Shown here: piece after piece, positions 34,827-48,280 of the stretch
Layout: every line of letters starts with the position of its first letter
Numbering within the stretch: the stretch's first letter is position 1
NCBI RefSeq assembly: GCF_030272615.1
Contig: NC_081405.1
Location: 20,847,047 to 20,911,046, forward strand
DNA from: Cryptomeria japonica
Taxonomy: Eukaryota > Streptophyta > Pinopsida > Cupressales > Cupressaceae
Direction of reading: 5' to 3'
Length of the DNA stretch: 64,000 nucleotides
Position numbers and translations under genes: made by a program
The notes under the pieces: generated by a model
Databases searched by the model: none
What the model was told of the DNA's origin: nothing
The model's input: the letters and a program-made list of their open reading frames with translations, nothing else

Positions 34827-35700
34827 TCAATTTTTGATTTTACTCATTTTGCAACTGAGAGACTTGGCACTCCCTTGATTGCAGATATCATTATGTGGTT
34901 CACTGGTGGAGCATGTTTCTGGGTTGACTAAGCAAAGGTATTGAACAATGGCCTCATCATTTTGGAATATTGGTATATCATTGTGCTTAGGTTCTTCCCA
35001 GTCTATAAGGTCAGGATATATGAGAGTTAGGGAGTCATTTGACGGGTTAAGATATGCCACTGTAAGAGTCATGATAGAGATATTGTTATAGTTTTTGGTA
35101 GCATGGGTGAGTTCTATAACAGTCTCAAGGTTTTCGATGGTACTCTCATAGATATTGCCTCTTTCGTATTGAAGCTGCTCGTTCTCACTAGCCTCATAGA
35201 TATGTTGTGGTCTAAATTCAAATGATCTAGATCTCGAGCCTTGTCCCTCATAAGATATGGGTGTGTATGCATGGATTGTATCCACCTCAATATCCTCAGT
35301 AATATCAGAACAAGTGTCCCATTCATACTCATTGGAATCTGTTTCAGAATCGCTATCCAAAGTTACCCCACTGAATTGGATAGGAATGTTGTATGGTGAA
35401 AAGAGCTCACTGATAATCGATACAAGTTGGGTGGCTTGTGCTGATTCAGGATCTGTGCTTGTTTGTACTCTTTGGATTTGCTCATACAAATTTTCCCTTC
35501 TTTGAGTAGTAATCTCCTCAAGTTGTGGCTCAAATTCAACTTGATCAGGTGCTTGTACATGATGTACTTTTTTATAAGAAGCCTCCTCTCTTTGGATAGC
35601 GAGTTCTTCTTGTCACTTCTCATTTTCTTCATGCTCTTGTTCTTTTCTTGTCTTTTGGGCTGCTTGGTATAGTACCTCTTGCCAGGATTATTCATTTTGT
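34827..35700 (-). pseudogene. acidic stretch between protease and RT of the Tat element
   Basis: A Ser/Asp/Glu-rich frame of about 220 residues (blocks such as TLDSDSETDSNEYEWD and DITEDIEVDTIHAY) with no known domain. In Tat/Ogre relatives the protease-RT boundary is where an intron or a variable linker lies; this may be the corresponding linker. Confidence 0.5.
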
Positions 35701-35906
35701 GTTACCTTTTCTCTCCATTGAGGTTTTTGATAGTGATCTCGCTTTTGCACAGGTTGAACATGCTAGCCATACCCAAGTCCCAATTTGTCTTTTGCAAGTT
35801 GTGAATGGGGTTGTATGGGTTCTAGGATTCCCTCTTGATGCTCGCCAATAGGTCCTTTTCCTTTGTATCCCATGTGTTGCATGATTTTGAACCCACTTCC
35901 ATATTG

Positions 35907-36857
35907 TTATGTGGGAGCAATCACTTCTAGGGCAGCAACTCTTATTTCTTCCTCATCCTTGTATAGCCAACATAGGATGTCGTTGTCTTCTGATTCTTCA
36001 GCCAGTGTGGCAATTTGGATAAATTTACCATCAAATTTATTGATGGGTTGTGCTGCTTGGTGTCTTGATGTGGAAGGTTTCCTGTGAGATTTTGGTGAGA
36101 TTGACAATTTTGATAGACATAGGGGTTCAAAAGAGTATTCCCCCATACCTTGGTCCTTTATCTTCATATTTTTTTCAAAGTCTATGGACAACAACTTGAG
36201 TTTTTCTTGATTGTTGGATGATGAGGAAGTTGGGGCTTCCTTGTTGTGTGGAACTAGGACATTTTGAGTTGCCCCCATAGCATTGCAGTACTGAAAGGGA
36301 TTAGTGTCTGCTAATATTGAAATCTCTTGTCCGTTGTAGGGGAAATTGAGACATTGATGATACATGGAAGGTACCACTTGCATTTCATGGATCCAAGGAC
36401 GACCCAAGAGTATGTTGTATGTCAATTCTATGTCTAAGACTTGGCACATTGTGTCTCTTTGCACAGGTCCTACATGAATGGGTAGTATCACTCTTCCTTT
36501 AGATGACCTTTCTTCATCATCATAGGCTTTGATAGTGATCATCTTTTTAGGATCAATAGCTTGCTTGTAGAATCCCAATGCACAGATAAGCTTCAAGGTA
36601 CATATATTGAGACCAACTCCTCCATCTATTAGCACTCTTTTCACCTGATATTTGTAGACTAGGACTTCGATATGGAGCGGGGTGTTATGCAGATGACTCA
36701 AGGAGACATCATCATGTTCTAAAAAGGATATGTTATGTGGCACTATCATATGTGCCACCATGGCTTGGAACCGATTGATATATAGATTGTTTGGAACCGT
36801 TGTTTCTACAAGAGCTTTCTCCAAGATATCCTTATGCTTTGGTGAAAGTTTGAGCAA
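35907..36857 (-). pseudogene. protease region of the Tat element
   Basis: VKRVLIDGGVGLNIC gives the aspartic-protease active-site context. YNILLGRPWIHEMQVVPS and YHQCLNFPYNGQ follow, as in plant Tat polyproteins. The same segment is found as a relic at 190-760. Confidence 0.8.
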
Positions 36858-37199
36858 TTCAAGTATTGATATCTAAGAGGGTGTCCTTTGTAGTTGATCG
36901 ACCAAGTTATATTGAGTCTCGGGGATAGTTGTTGCTTTAGATGTGCTCCCCTTCAAGACATATTTTTGAGCCCTCATTGTCACATGTATCGGTGCATGTT
37001 CTTGTTTATCTTTGATATTTATGACATTTACTTGATTGTCGCATGCCGATATGTGATTTATGATGTTTTCATATATGTGATTGATGCGGGCTCCTTTTTT
37101 GTTGTTTGACATTGATGCTCCTCCTTTATCATAATTAGGAAGAGGATTTTTGAAAGCCTCATGATCACCATTGGTTTTATGACCATCGACCATTATGTC

Positions 37200-38720
37200 T
37201 CCCTTGTCTATCATATCTTGAACTAGGTTTTTCAACCTCATGCAATCATTTATTCTATGCCCCTTGTTTCGATGATAATCACAATAATGCGAGTCATTCC
37301 ATCATGGTGGTTTGACTTGGGGTTCAAAGCTGCTTATGACTGACAATGTGATAATCTTGTTTGCTAATAGTTCTCGAAATGCAGATTCTAGGGTTTGTCC
37401 CAATGGCGTATATGTTCTTCGATATGGGTAGGTGGAGTGTTAGCGTTACCCCCTTGGTTATTTTTGTTCCCCTAATTGCTATTTTTATTCCCTCGATAGT
37501 TATTATTTCCTTGGTTGTTGCTCTTGTTGTTGTTTCCTTGGTTGGGAGTGCGTTGATAATTGTTGGTGCCTTGATTGGCACTTCTTTGATCATTGTTGGA
37601 TGGTGTGTTACCTACTAAAGTCAACACTGTTTGCTTAGACTTTACATTGTTGGCATCAACTACACCATCATTAACATCAATTTTGTTTCTATTCCAAAAT
37701 ATAGACTTATCTGAGTTGTTGTTATTACATTGATTGCTATAGGTGTTATTGCTTGATTAACTAACACCTTCCTTAGAGAATTTTAAGGTCCCCTTTTTTA
37801 TCAAGGCTTCATCTACTTGGATAGAATTCTCTACCAATTTTGTAAAAGTAGGTAGACACTGTAGTTTGAGTTGATAACTCATTTTATCATTTAAATTGTC
37901 TATGAAGATTTCCATCTTTTTCTTTTCAGGTACATCTCGTGGGTAACTTAAGACCATATGTCTCCATCGTTGTAAGAATACCATTTATGTTTCATTGTTA
38001 TTTTTCTTCGTATTGCATATGTGAAGCATGGTAACCTCATGTTGGATATTGTATGAGTAGTGTGTGATGAATTTATTCACCAACTCATCGAATGATCTGA
38101 TGGGAGGTGTGAGTTTTGACAACCACTCCATTGTTTGCCCTCCCAAACTTCTTGGGAATAACCTCATCATGTATGTATCATTATGAGAAAACTCCAAGCT
38201 CATAGTACAGAATTCCCTGACGTGATCACGGGGATCACTCTTACAATTGTATTTATCATACTTTTCTATATCTGAGTTTGGCGGGATAGGTATCATGTTT
38301 AGCTTCCTATCAAAAGGGTAAGGACAAATGTCCTCCAAAGAATACCTCGTCGTAGACCCTTGTTGCATATCTTGCATTTGTTAGTGGAGTGATTGAAGTT
38401 GTTGCATAATGTTAGCTAAGGGAAAATTTTCTTCATTAGTCCTTCGATGATGGGCCTCCCCTTGTTCACTAACATTGTCATAATTACGGGTATCATCTTG
38501 GTTGTGGGTGTTGTCTTGATCATGTGTGTCTTCTTCTCTTAAATTCTCTTGATTCTGAGTATTATATGTGTAGGTCCTTGACCTTGTTCTTGGGATTCTT
38601 TCATTCCTTGAATTTATGTCAAAATCCTTAGGCATCTTGACTCCTTTTCTATGTAACATGAGAAGGTACTTTCTATAAGCATTTCCATGAGCTTTTGGAA
38701 GGCGACGCTTTGTTGGCATT
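37200..38720 (-). pseudogene. gag region of the Tat element
   Basis: Contains the plant retrotransposon gag domain: DPRDHVREFCTMSL, MMRLFPRSLGGQTMEWL and FDELVNKFITHYS. It is preceded by a charged Asn/Thr-rich leader and followed by an Asn/Thr/Gln-rich segment. It would form the particle shell. Broken in several places. Confidence 0.8.
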
Positions 38721-38729
38721 GTTGGACAA

Positions 38730-41700
38730 GTTCCTCGGTGATCTCCTCTTCTTCCATATTTGCATATTCGTCAAAAGGATTAGATTCCTTGCGACTCATG
38801 CTAGATTCTAGTTTTGGATCCAATTCTTTGCCTTTTCAAGATTGAGTGCCAGTGGGCATCAATATATTTATATAGTAGTGAATTCCTCCTCTTCTAATGG
38901 GGTTCTTGGTGGAGTTGGTGGCTTAGGCCGAGCCTCATTGTAAGAGATGCAGTTTATTGAAAATAAGGTGGGACTGATCTTTCCTCCGCTATTAAGGCGT
39001 TGATTGAATGTTTCTTTCTGAATGTAAGACCTACTTCTCAAAGGTTCTTTGTCAAACTCGTTAGATTTTCCTTGAAGGTACAATCACATATGACGCAAGA
39101 AAATGCGATGTGATGCAAAGAGTTGATGGTTGATGTAGAGAAACTTTCTCCTCTTGATAAGTGCCCTATGACTAGGTTGTCTCTTCTTCAACACAATATT
39201 TTGACAAAGACATCTTCTTCTCAAAATATGGGGAGTGGTCATACAAATGGTCTAAGAGTGTTGATGTTGATGGTTGATATGGATACTTCGTTTTGAATTC
39301 TCAAGCTTACTAAGTCAAATAGAGGGTTTTTTTGATAGGCCCGTATTAAAAAAGTGAGTCAAATGATATGGATAAAAGTCTCTCGATATGGAAACTTGAT
39401 TTGACAAACTTGAATACCTAGCTAGGTATTGTTGTTGGGATAGTTGGATGATGAACTCTTGATCACTTGGTTTTGATACTCCTCTAAATTGGTTGGATGA
39501 AAATATTGCCTAAAGATAGTTGAAATGTTGATAACCACCTGCAAAGGTGCTTGGTTGGATTAAAAAATTTCTTTCACTAATGATCTCTTCTTGTTTTGAA
39601 CTAATTTTTGAGCTTGATTGTTGGATATTTTTGCAAGATATTTTAGCATTTATGACAAGAATACATAACATACATGAAGACAACGACCATCCTAATGCTA
39701 AACACTGAGGGTATGTTCTTTTGAGGATGTGTTCAAATCCCTGATGTTTTCACTAGTTTGGATACAAATAAGACATACCAAGTAGACTCTTTATTCAAAG
39801 GTCATTGACAATATCATTGTCCACTAGTCTCGATACTCCGTCAACTCAAACAACCTTGTCACCCCCTAGAGGGTGCACGTTTTTTTGCCTTTTTCCATAT
39901 ATTATCCCAAAGTATATTTCTTCACAATTGGGTAGCTATCTTGGGAGGTATATGGTGAGTAATATTGGGGGCGGATTCTTCCCTGCCCTTGCACTATGAT
40001 ATTGCCAATGTATGGCAACTGACTCGGCTCAAAGTTTCTACTCCTATGGTTCATAGTAAGGATTTCGTTCGATGCGAAAAATGATAAACTCAATTAAGAG
40101 GCTTCCCAACCTTTAGAACAAAGTCTTTTCGCATCACAAGGATACTAGGAGAAGGCTATTGATTGGATTCACCTAGTCTACTCAACACTTCACCTAGTTG
40201 GTGTTGCTCAATTCCACCAACTCACTAGGCCTATTTTATCTCTAGACCCCCAAGTCCTTCTCAATATCTTCTATGGATTGATTCTTTTTCACTCTAAGGT
40301 GTTTGTTTCAAGTGTTTTGGCTAGGGACCCTACCAATTCACAGTGCTTCCCATGTGCTCAAATAAGGCTTCTTGGCTTCAAAGTGTCAAACTGACCTCCT
40401 ACCATTGTGAGATGATGCAAAGGTGTGGATGTGTCTTAATTAATGTTTTGGATGCATTTAGGGTCCATTTGAGATTTTCATTCAATAGGTTTCTTATCGA
40501 TTCCAAAATCTTGCCTAGAAAAGGGCTACAAGGAATTAGCCCAATTAGGCCTCCTAAAACTAGTTTTTTAGGGCTTGAGTGAAAATGGTCCAAAAGACCC
40601 CCTAAAATTTTTGGATTTAATTCAATGGTTCATATAAAATCAAGTGATTTTTTTGGTTTTGGCTTCTTAACCCACCATTCAATGTGCTAACCCCAAAATG
40701 AGGGTTTTGAAGGGTTTCTAGGCCTTCTAGGTGGCAGTGACTGGTCAAGTTGGGGTTTGTGCATAAAATGAATTTTTCAAGGCTCCTCATTGCATTGGAA
40801 ACTATTTCCCAAATCTTTTTACCCCTTAAAAAACTTATAAAGTGATTTGGCATCCACCTCTGCACTTGGCACTCCATTTTCACCTTATTTCCTCTAGCTG
40901 GGTTGCTCCTGGACTCGCCTAGAACAAGGTGACAGTCATGCTTAAACTTTTCTCCAAAACTTTCACCTACATATGTAAAATATACAAATGGTTTCCCTCA
41001 ATGTCCCAAAAATTCATGATGGAAACACATGTGGAACTCATGGGGCAACCATATTTACAAGAAAACTGCTATATACAAGCCAAAACTGGCTGTTTGCAAA
41101 CTAGAGAAAGAAAACACTAATGAATTGTTACTACACATCTCTAAATTGAACCAAAAAAACAATAAAACACAATAGTAACTCAATCCATTTCTGTATCAAT
41201 GGATTCAATCCATATTCAATTACAAAATGAGTAAAATCAAGCCAAAATGCTGCCAACTAGTCTGAAAAATGAGAAGTTTCAGATTGTTGATCTTGTAAAA
41301 CACATTCACCAACCTTGGTAACCATTCAATAGAGGGTATTTATATATTTTCCATGTGTGGAGTCATCCTAGGGCATTTAACAATCCCTAACTCCATCGCT
41401 AACCATCTCAGGACAAAAGTTGTCATGACAACTTTTTGCAACTTTGCAATTTTTGCACTTTTGGTCTTTCCAACCTATAAGACCTATTACAAGTCATCAC
41501 AAATGAATTTTAAAACTTTCCTAAGACTAATTTAACCCTCCCTAATTCCTTTACCAAGTTTTGACACTTTTGACCATCAAAAAGGTCAATTACCTACTGA
41601 AACTCACTATTTACACAAAAATGCAAACCTACGAAGTATGAACACAACCTAGGCCTACATTGACTCCAAACACTAAATATTGAACCCTCCTGGAGTCCTT

Positions 41701-42727
41701 ATTTACCACTGACTTGGATAGGGTTAGTACAAGCCAAAATTGAAAAACCTATATAGTCTAAGTCCTAGGTGCTCTTGCACCAGCTATCAAATACACACTT
41801 GCGTAGGAGGAGATTTTCATCAACCTCCACATTTGATTATAGTGGGTTGGTAAACTTGGTGATAAAGTCATTGCACACTTGGGTCATTCTCTTCTTGCTA
41901 GCCCCCTCAAGGCTTTGAGAAGACATGCCCTCTAAAGGATTTAATTGCATAAAAATAAAGAAAGTATGAAAAGAGTGGGTTTGGCTTTTTGGTCACCCAA
42001 TTAAGGGGAGAGCATATACCTACCACTTTCGAGACTCAAAATACAAGTATTCTTTTTACCCTTTCATAGCAATGATTGGCTAAATCCTAGTTGGAGATAT
42101 TGCTCCAACCAAACATGGTTTTCTTTTTAATCCTTCATAGCAATGATTCTCTTAGACTAGGAAGAGGGAATCTTGGTCAACATAAAGTAAAGCACGTTGC
42201 TAGAAAGAAAATCGCTTTGCAAAATTTGAAAACTGTGGCTTGTTCCTTTTAACTTGAAAGAATAAGGTGGATTGTTGTTTTTATCCCTTTGCAAGAAAAT
42301 TAAAATTTGTCTTGTTCTTTTAAAGCCCAAATTTGAAGTGTTTTTCCCTAACTCGCAAGAAATCAAAAGTGTGATTTTGTTGTTCTTTTTACCTTGCAAT
42401 GAGGTTCTTTTCAAGCCCAAAGGAAAGTTTGATTTATTTTAAGCCCAAAATGAAAGTATGAAGTTATTTTTAATCCAAAGGAAAATTAGTTCTTTTTAAT
42501 CCAACTTGAAAAGCTAGAAAGAAATCAAAATTCCTAATTCTAACTCCTCCAACCTGCAAGAAATGATTAGTAACTTGCAAGAAAAAGAAGTTAGTGAAAA
42601 ATCAAAAACTTAGGTGGGTTTACACAAGCCTAAATTCAAACTTCAATTACAAATTTTTGGATCTGTCTCAAATGAGCAAAAACAGAGATAAGATGTGCTA
42701 ATTTATAGGAGCTAAAAGATAGGCCAA
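38730..42727 (-). other. 5' leader of the Tat element
   Basis: Nearly 4 kb between gag and the primer-binding site. Short frames (for example 40617-40883 minus) show no known domain. Some Tat/Ogre elements carry an extra upstream ORF here, but I cannot recognise one. Around 42080-42560 short phrases (CTTTCATAGCAATGATT, TTGCAAGAAAAT) recur irregularly. Confidence 0.45.
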
Positions 42728-42895
42728 ATGCACCAAAATACAGATCAAATGCGCTTTAGAAACTATTAGATGCACTAAATAAAGTTACATATGCGCTACA
42801 TAATTACTCGTATGCACTAAAACAAAAGTTAAATGCATGAAAATAATTGTTATATGTGCCAGAAAAGTTATCAAATGTGTTGAACCGTGCTTAAC
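42728..42895. repeat. 21-bp minisatellite in the Tat leader
   Basis: Eight degenerate units starting ATGCACC/ATGCGCT/ATGCACTAA at 42728, 42749, 42770, 42791, 42812, 42833, 42855 and 42876. The spacing is 21 bases except one of 22. Only the first 8-9 bases of each unit are well kept. Confidence 0.75.
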
Positions 42896-42954
42896 ATTCC
42901 TGGGTGTGAATTTGCGGAAAAAATGTTAGAAATTTAGAATTTTTAGGGGTCCAG

Positions 42955-42973
42955 CCCCACGATGGGCGCCAAT
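42955..42973 (-). other. primer-binding-site region of the Tat element
   Basis: On the minus strand the LTR end CATACA is followed after three bases by TTGGCGCCCATCGTGGGGC, a string I recall after the 5' LTR in many plant Tat elements. The matching tRNA was not verified. Confidence 0.65.
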
Positions 42974-42976
42974 TAA

Positions 42977-44092
42977 TGTATGCCGAAAATGTGGTATCAA
43001 CCTATAAGAGGGGAAAACATCTCAAACATACACATGAAACATTATGTTAAAGGTTAGAAATCAACATTCAAAACCAAGAAGTTAGCTTGAAAAACTAAAC
43101 TCTAAGCACGTCCCATGTTCCTCTATCTCTAAAGATCCTTAAGATTCAAGGTGGCCCTCAATTGGAAGAGCACTTGATCTCTTGGATGACAACCTAGAGA
43201 ACAAGATTTATGAGAATGATTCTAGGATCAAAATGGATGCAACTAAGATCCTAGTGAAATGCTAAGATGAGATGATGAAGATGAAATGCAAAACTAGATG
43301 ATTAAGATGCTAGATGAGTTAATTAAGATATGTGAGTATGTGATGCTAGAAAAGATGAGCTAAAATGAATCTAAATACTATGAGATGGATGCTTGATGCT
43401 AATGCTTGGATACTTGAAGTTGACTTGGATGCTTGAAGATGGAAAAATGAACTCCTTAACCTGCAAATTGACTATAATTTGGATGCACACAATTGTTAGA
43501 TTTTTTGAAAAAGGAATGGGCTCTATTTATAGGAAAAATAGAGAAATGGATGGTTGAGATTGAGTAATCTCAACAAGGGATAGGATTGAAAGTTATCAAT
43601 CAATGAGAGGGATTCAATCCAATCCCAAGTTGACAAATATCACCTTGAGAGGGCTTGAGAGGATGCTAAAAAAGCATTAGATGCTAAACAAATAATTAGT
43701 GATAACCGCAAGGAGTGACATCATTGGATAATGTCATTAACCAGGGAGGCATGCTATTACCCAAGAGGTAAACTATTGTGCAACATGGTAAAATGGTTAA
43801 AGGGAGAACCATCATGGCTAAGGGGTTTGGGCTTGTAAGAGGCATTAACTGCCTTTTGAATACTTTGGAGGATAACTTGATCAAAGAGGAAAACCATTAG
43901 TGGTTTATGTAAGAGCCTTACATGTTTGGAAGACTCAACAACTTAACTTGTTGAAATAGATAAAGTCTTAAATGCATTTTGAAGACTTTCTTCCAAATTT
44001 GGAGAAGTGACTCCCCCAAATTTAGGGAAAGGACATGATTAGGATGAGATTAGGAGGTTTCGAGAAGGATGATTATGGAGGCAAGTGGGAGA
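42977..44092 (-). repeat. 5' LTR of the Tat element, inner part
   Basis: Pairs with 26018-27200 of the 3' LTR. It is cut at 44092 by the 8.6-kb copia-type insertion and continues at 52740. Confidence 0.88.
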
Positions 44093-44377
44093 TGTTAGAC
44101 ACAATGTGCCACTAAGAGGGGGGTGAATCAGTGGTTTGCAAACTTTTCCCTTTATCTATCCTATGTGTGTATACCGGTTATCAGATCCAATAGAAAGATA
44201 ACTTATCGGTTAGAGGGGAGACTAACACAAATGCAATCACACATGAAAGGGACATCACATAATACCAACATATAAGAGGAAAACCCAAGATGGGAATAAC
44301 CTCGGTGATAAATGCTGCTGGAGTCTACTGCTCCAATCCAACCTCACAATGAATCTTTGATTATAATGTTTAGGACA

Positions 44378-44517
44378 CCAACCCAAGGAGAACCAACCCC
44401 TGATTTAGAGCACCAACCCAAGGAGCACCAACCCCTGATTTAGGGCACCAACCCAAGGAGCACCAACCCCTAATTTAGGGAACCGAACCAAGGAACACCA
44501 ACCTCTGCACCAAGCAA
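44378..44517. repeat. 35-bp tandem repeat inside the copia-type LTR
   Basis: Four units (starts 44378, 44413, 44448, 44483) around CCAACCCAAGGAGCACCAAC. The partner LTR has only two units (50421, 50456), a 70-base difference that accounts for most of the length difference between the LTRs. Confidence 0.85.
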
Positions 44518-46776
44518 CAACATGGTGATTATAAAATCATACTTATACCAAAGTTATCTTCTTGTTACAAAAGAACTTTGTAACTCTCAAGTATGTCTCT
44601 CCACTAGTTCTCCTCTCTATAGCTCTCTGTCGGTTCTTTATTCACCTTTTCTCTGCAACAACCTTATATCCTATTGCAACCCACTCTCTGCTACACTCCA
44701 CTCTCTGTTGCACCCTACTCAGGTTTAGTCTCTTCTTCTTCTTTGTCGATTCTCTCTCTGTCAGTTCTCTCTACAGGTTCTACTCTCTGCTGGTTCTGCA
44801 CTCTCTCAGTTCTGCTCTCTGTCGATTCTCTCTTATCTCAACTACTCTACTGCTCTCCACCGATACTACACTCTATCGATTCTATGCCTACCTTCTCTAC
44901 AGTCTTCTGCAACTCTTCTCTTCCGGTATGGTCATTGCCGGTTTACTCCTCTGTCAAACTCAATGGCTGACTACCAGTTGCTTCACTATTACTGGTTGAA
45001 CCTTTCAACCCCTTTCTCTCTCACACTCATTCTCTCCTCTAATACTCATTGAGAAATTGATTGATTTCTTCTCACATGCAGCAACACTCTCTCATCCAGC
45101 AACATCCTTCATCGATTTTGGCTTTCATATTTATAAACTGGTTTTCCCGCCAAAAACCAATTCAAACTTTGGATGGTTAGGGTTTCCTCATCGGCCTCAA
45201 GGCAAACCAAATCCAATCAGATTTCATCTGATCTGATCACCTAGATTAATGAACTGTAACTCATCAATGAATACCGCCATTGTCATGCCTTCTAGAACAC
45301 ACCTTCTATTTTTAGCAACCTGCTTTTAACCTGTTAGCAGATTTCTTGGTTGATCACCAAGAATGGCTTTGTAGTTTCCTTCACTTGCCTTGAGCTGCTC
45401 AAAAAATCTATACTAGATCTCTGTTGTATGTTTGACCTTGAGTAGTAAACCTCTGCTGCATGTCCCGTGAATCACGCAGTTGACAAAAATGTCGACCTAT
45501 CACCAACTACCTTATTGACACATCACACCAACCTATGCATGCATGCCACTTCATCTCCATGTGGCCCCTTTGTCGGCATCCACCTTTGCTGGATCATCTG
45601 TGTCGGTATGGATAGGATCACTGACCAACTCTATTACTGGGTTCATCTACCAGCTTATTAACCAAGTCGGTTAAACCCTAAACCGACCTGTCATCAACCT
45701 TGCACCTTTCTTCTCTTCTGATGGAACACTCAATCGATCAACAAACTTGTCAACCTACCTTTTGCACATCCTCATCAGATGGGAGTTTTCTGCATCTGCA
45801 CATTGATAGCATTACCAATGGACTTACTTGTTGGTAAACACCTTGATGACACCATGTCATCACCTTCAACACACTCCATCTTCAATCTGGCAATGTCCTC
45901 TATCTGTAGCTGTTCCAACTTTGCCGCCTTCATCCTCAACCTGGACATCATCTCAGCTAGTTTGTCAAGGTGACAAACCCATCACTTCTTTACCTATCTC
46001 AGTACCTCATTCTACCTTTTCTATCACGGTGGCATAATATGCCAACTCTTTCTAATCCGGTGCACAACTCTGATTTCATGCACCTGAGGCATCTTTGTGA
46101 TTCACCAGTAGATCTGGTGTGAGCCTTCAAACACCTGCCTTTAACTCTTCTGTCTTATCTCATAGAATTATGATACACACTTTGCATAATAGGAGATAAG
46201 CTCCACTTACCGGTGGTAGTGGATCCTTGTCATCTGCATCCTGCAATACACTCATGTGGCTTCCCTATTTGTGCAACATATCTTCAAACAAGAACATGTG
46301 ATCCGGTTGGGGCACATTCACTGCTAGTCATCTCTTCACATGGTGACTGCATCTTTATCCAGTGGGAGTCCTACTGTTTTGCATCCACACAACATACTGG
46401 TGACATGTACATCCATCTCCTCTAGTGTTGATGTGATTTAGATAACATTCTGCCTCTTCATCACAAACAACATCAAAGCACCTTGCTCACGCTGCTTGTA
46501 CACTAGACATAAGCTTACCGGTTGGCAACCACACACTGTCACCACATTACTTACCAGTTGACATCCTCTCCTTACCGGTGACAGACTATACCGGTAACCA
46601 CTCCATATCTTTAACACAAGTCAAGAACTTACTTATGTACCAGTGACTCTAATAGTCATTGTACTAAATAGACATTCTCTCCCTTACCAGTGACTTGCGA
46701 GACTAGTTGATATCAATGACTACACATCAACTATACTCCCATACCGGTCGACATCAATGACAACATAATGCCAACA

Positions 46777-46789
46777 TTCTCCCCCTTTG
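46777..46789 (-). other. polypurine tract of the gag-only copia element
   Basis: Minus strand CCAAAGGGGGAGAA directly before TGTTGGCATT, the LTR start. Same form as the PPT at 18075. Confidence 0.8.
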
Positions 46790-48280
46790 GCATTGATTTC
46801 AACACATGTAGTATCCAACATACTACATATTCTCTCTTCCTCTTTGTGTGCTCCATGGATTCTCACACATGTAGTATGCAGTATACTACATAATCTTTCT
46901 CCCCCTTTGACAACAATGGAAAAGGGCACTGTTAGGATCTCTCACGTCCTTATATTTACTGGTCACTTGTTAGATATTTTTCTCCCCTTTTGCTCTATCG
47001 GATGCTTCTCCTCCTTCAACCAACATTTGTTACATCTTCTCAAGCAACAACACTTGAGATGGAGGACTCAACCGTCAACTGACACCAATTGAGCATACTA
47101 AACTGATACCAATTGTTAAAGCACAAAAGTGCAGAAGGATGTGTCAATGAATATTGCTTACATGCTGATCATACTACATCATCCCTTGTCTGATCCCAAT
47201 TTAACTTTAGAATCAAATGTGATTGTGCTATGAACACAACCAATTGGGAAAGTAGATACCCTTAATCATGAAATTCTTTGGGTATTCCTACAAAAATTAT
47301 CATCATCTGTAGTTAGTACCCTCACAAGTTCACGCATGTTGGCTCTGCTTCATAAGCACTTAAACTCCCCTTGATTCATAGATCTCAGGTCCTCATTGCC
47401 TGTTAGGTCCTATATGGGAACTCCAATTATCTCCACATATCGGTTGAGTTGTGCATATGTGATCAACTAATGATCTATCAACTCCATTATATCCACGGTA
47501 GCCTATGACATGATCTTGGATGTACACAATGCCATCATCAAGTCATAAATCAAATCGGTTAGCCCAAAAACATGCATGCCTGCATGATCAACAACCGGGC
47601 CAATCATATGTCATTCTGGTCTTCATCAACACCACCCGAGACATAAACTCCTCATTCCATGCTACCGGGGCTAATGCAATGATCTCTAGCCTCATTGTCT
47701 TACATAACCTATAAGTACCTATTAGCAATCATACCGGTAACATCCTGCACATACTAGTTTCTTGTACCGGTCCATCATCACTACTGGAGAACCTTCTTGT
47801 AACTCCTGTCAGTTTGTGCCTCTTTGCATCTGATGCCAATTGTTAATTTGTTATCCATTGACACATGCAGTAGTGATCCATCTTTCATCTGCAGGTGTGT
47901 AGCCAAGGCAGCCACTACACACACTTATCTTCTCATTTCCTTCTTTCATACTGGTAGTGAATTGTTCTTCCATGTGTCCTTCTTCACCGAGGGGGGTGAA
48001 TGATAAGGTCAGTGTACTACTCCCCCTAAAGTCCTGCATCTCCTTTTAAGCCTTGAGAGATATAACATGTGCATTGAATGCACAGTGCCGGTCCATGGAT
48101 GCATCTTCTTGCTTCTCCCTCCACACCTGCTTGGGCACATTCTTCTTCCCATTTTCAGTCTTGGGAGTAGGTCTTACCTTCTTTTGTTAATGAGTCCTTT
48201 CATTTCTGGATTCTGCCTGGAAGTAGTGCTATAGTAGCACACAACATCCATCCCAACCTCATGATTGGGGAACCCTCTAA
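46790..48280 (-). other. non-coding 3' part of the gag-only copia element
   Basis: About 1.5 kb where pol would be expected. Only short frames are present. GCCAATTGTTAA-like phrases recur (47103, 47831). I see no copia integrase or RT motif in any minus-strand frame. Confidence 0.6.

Noticed and set aside
44562-44999. 145-codon plus-strand frame rich in Leu, Ser and Phe
   Set aside because: Lies inside an LTR and is repeated in the partner LTR at 50537. The CTCT-rich sequence leaves frames open by chance, and nothing resembles a domain.
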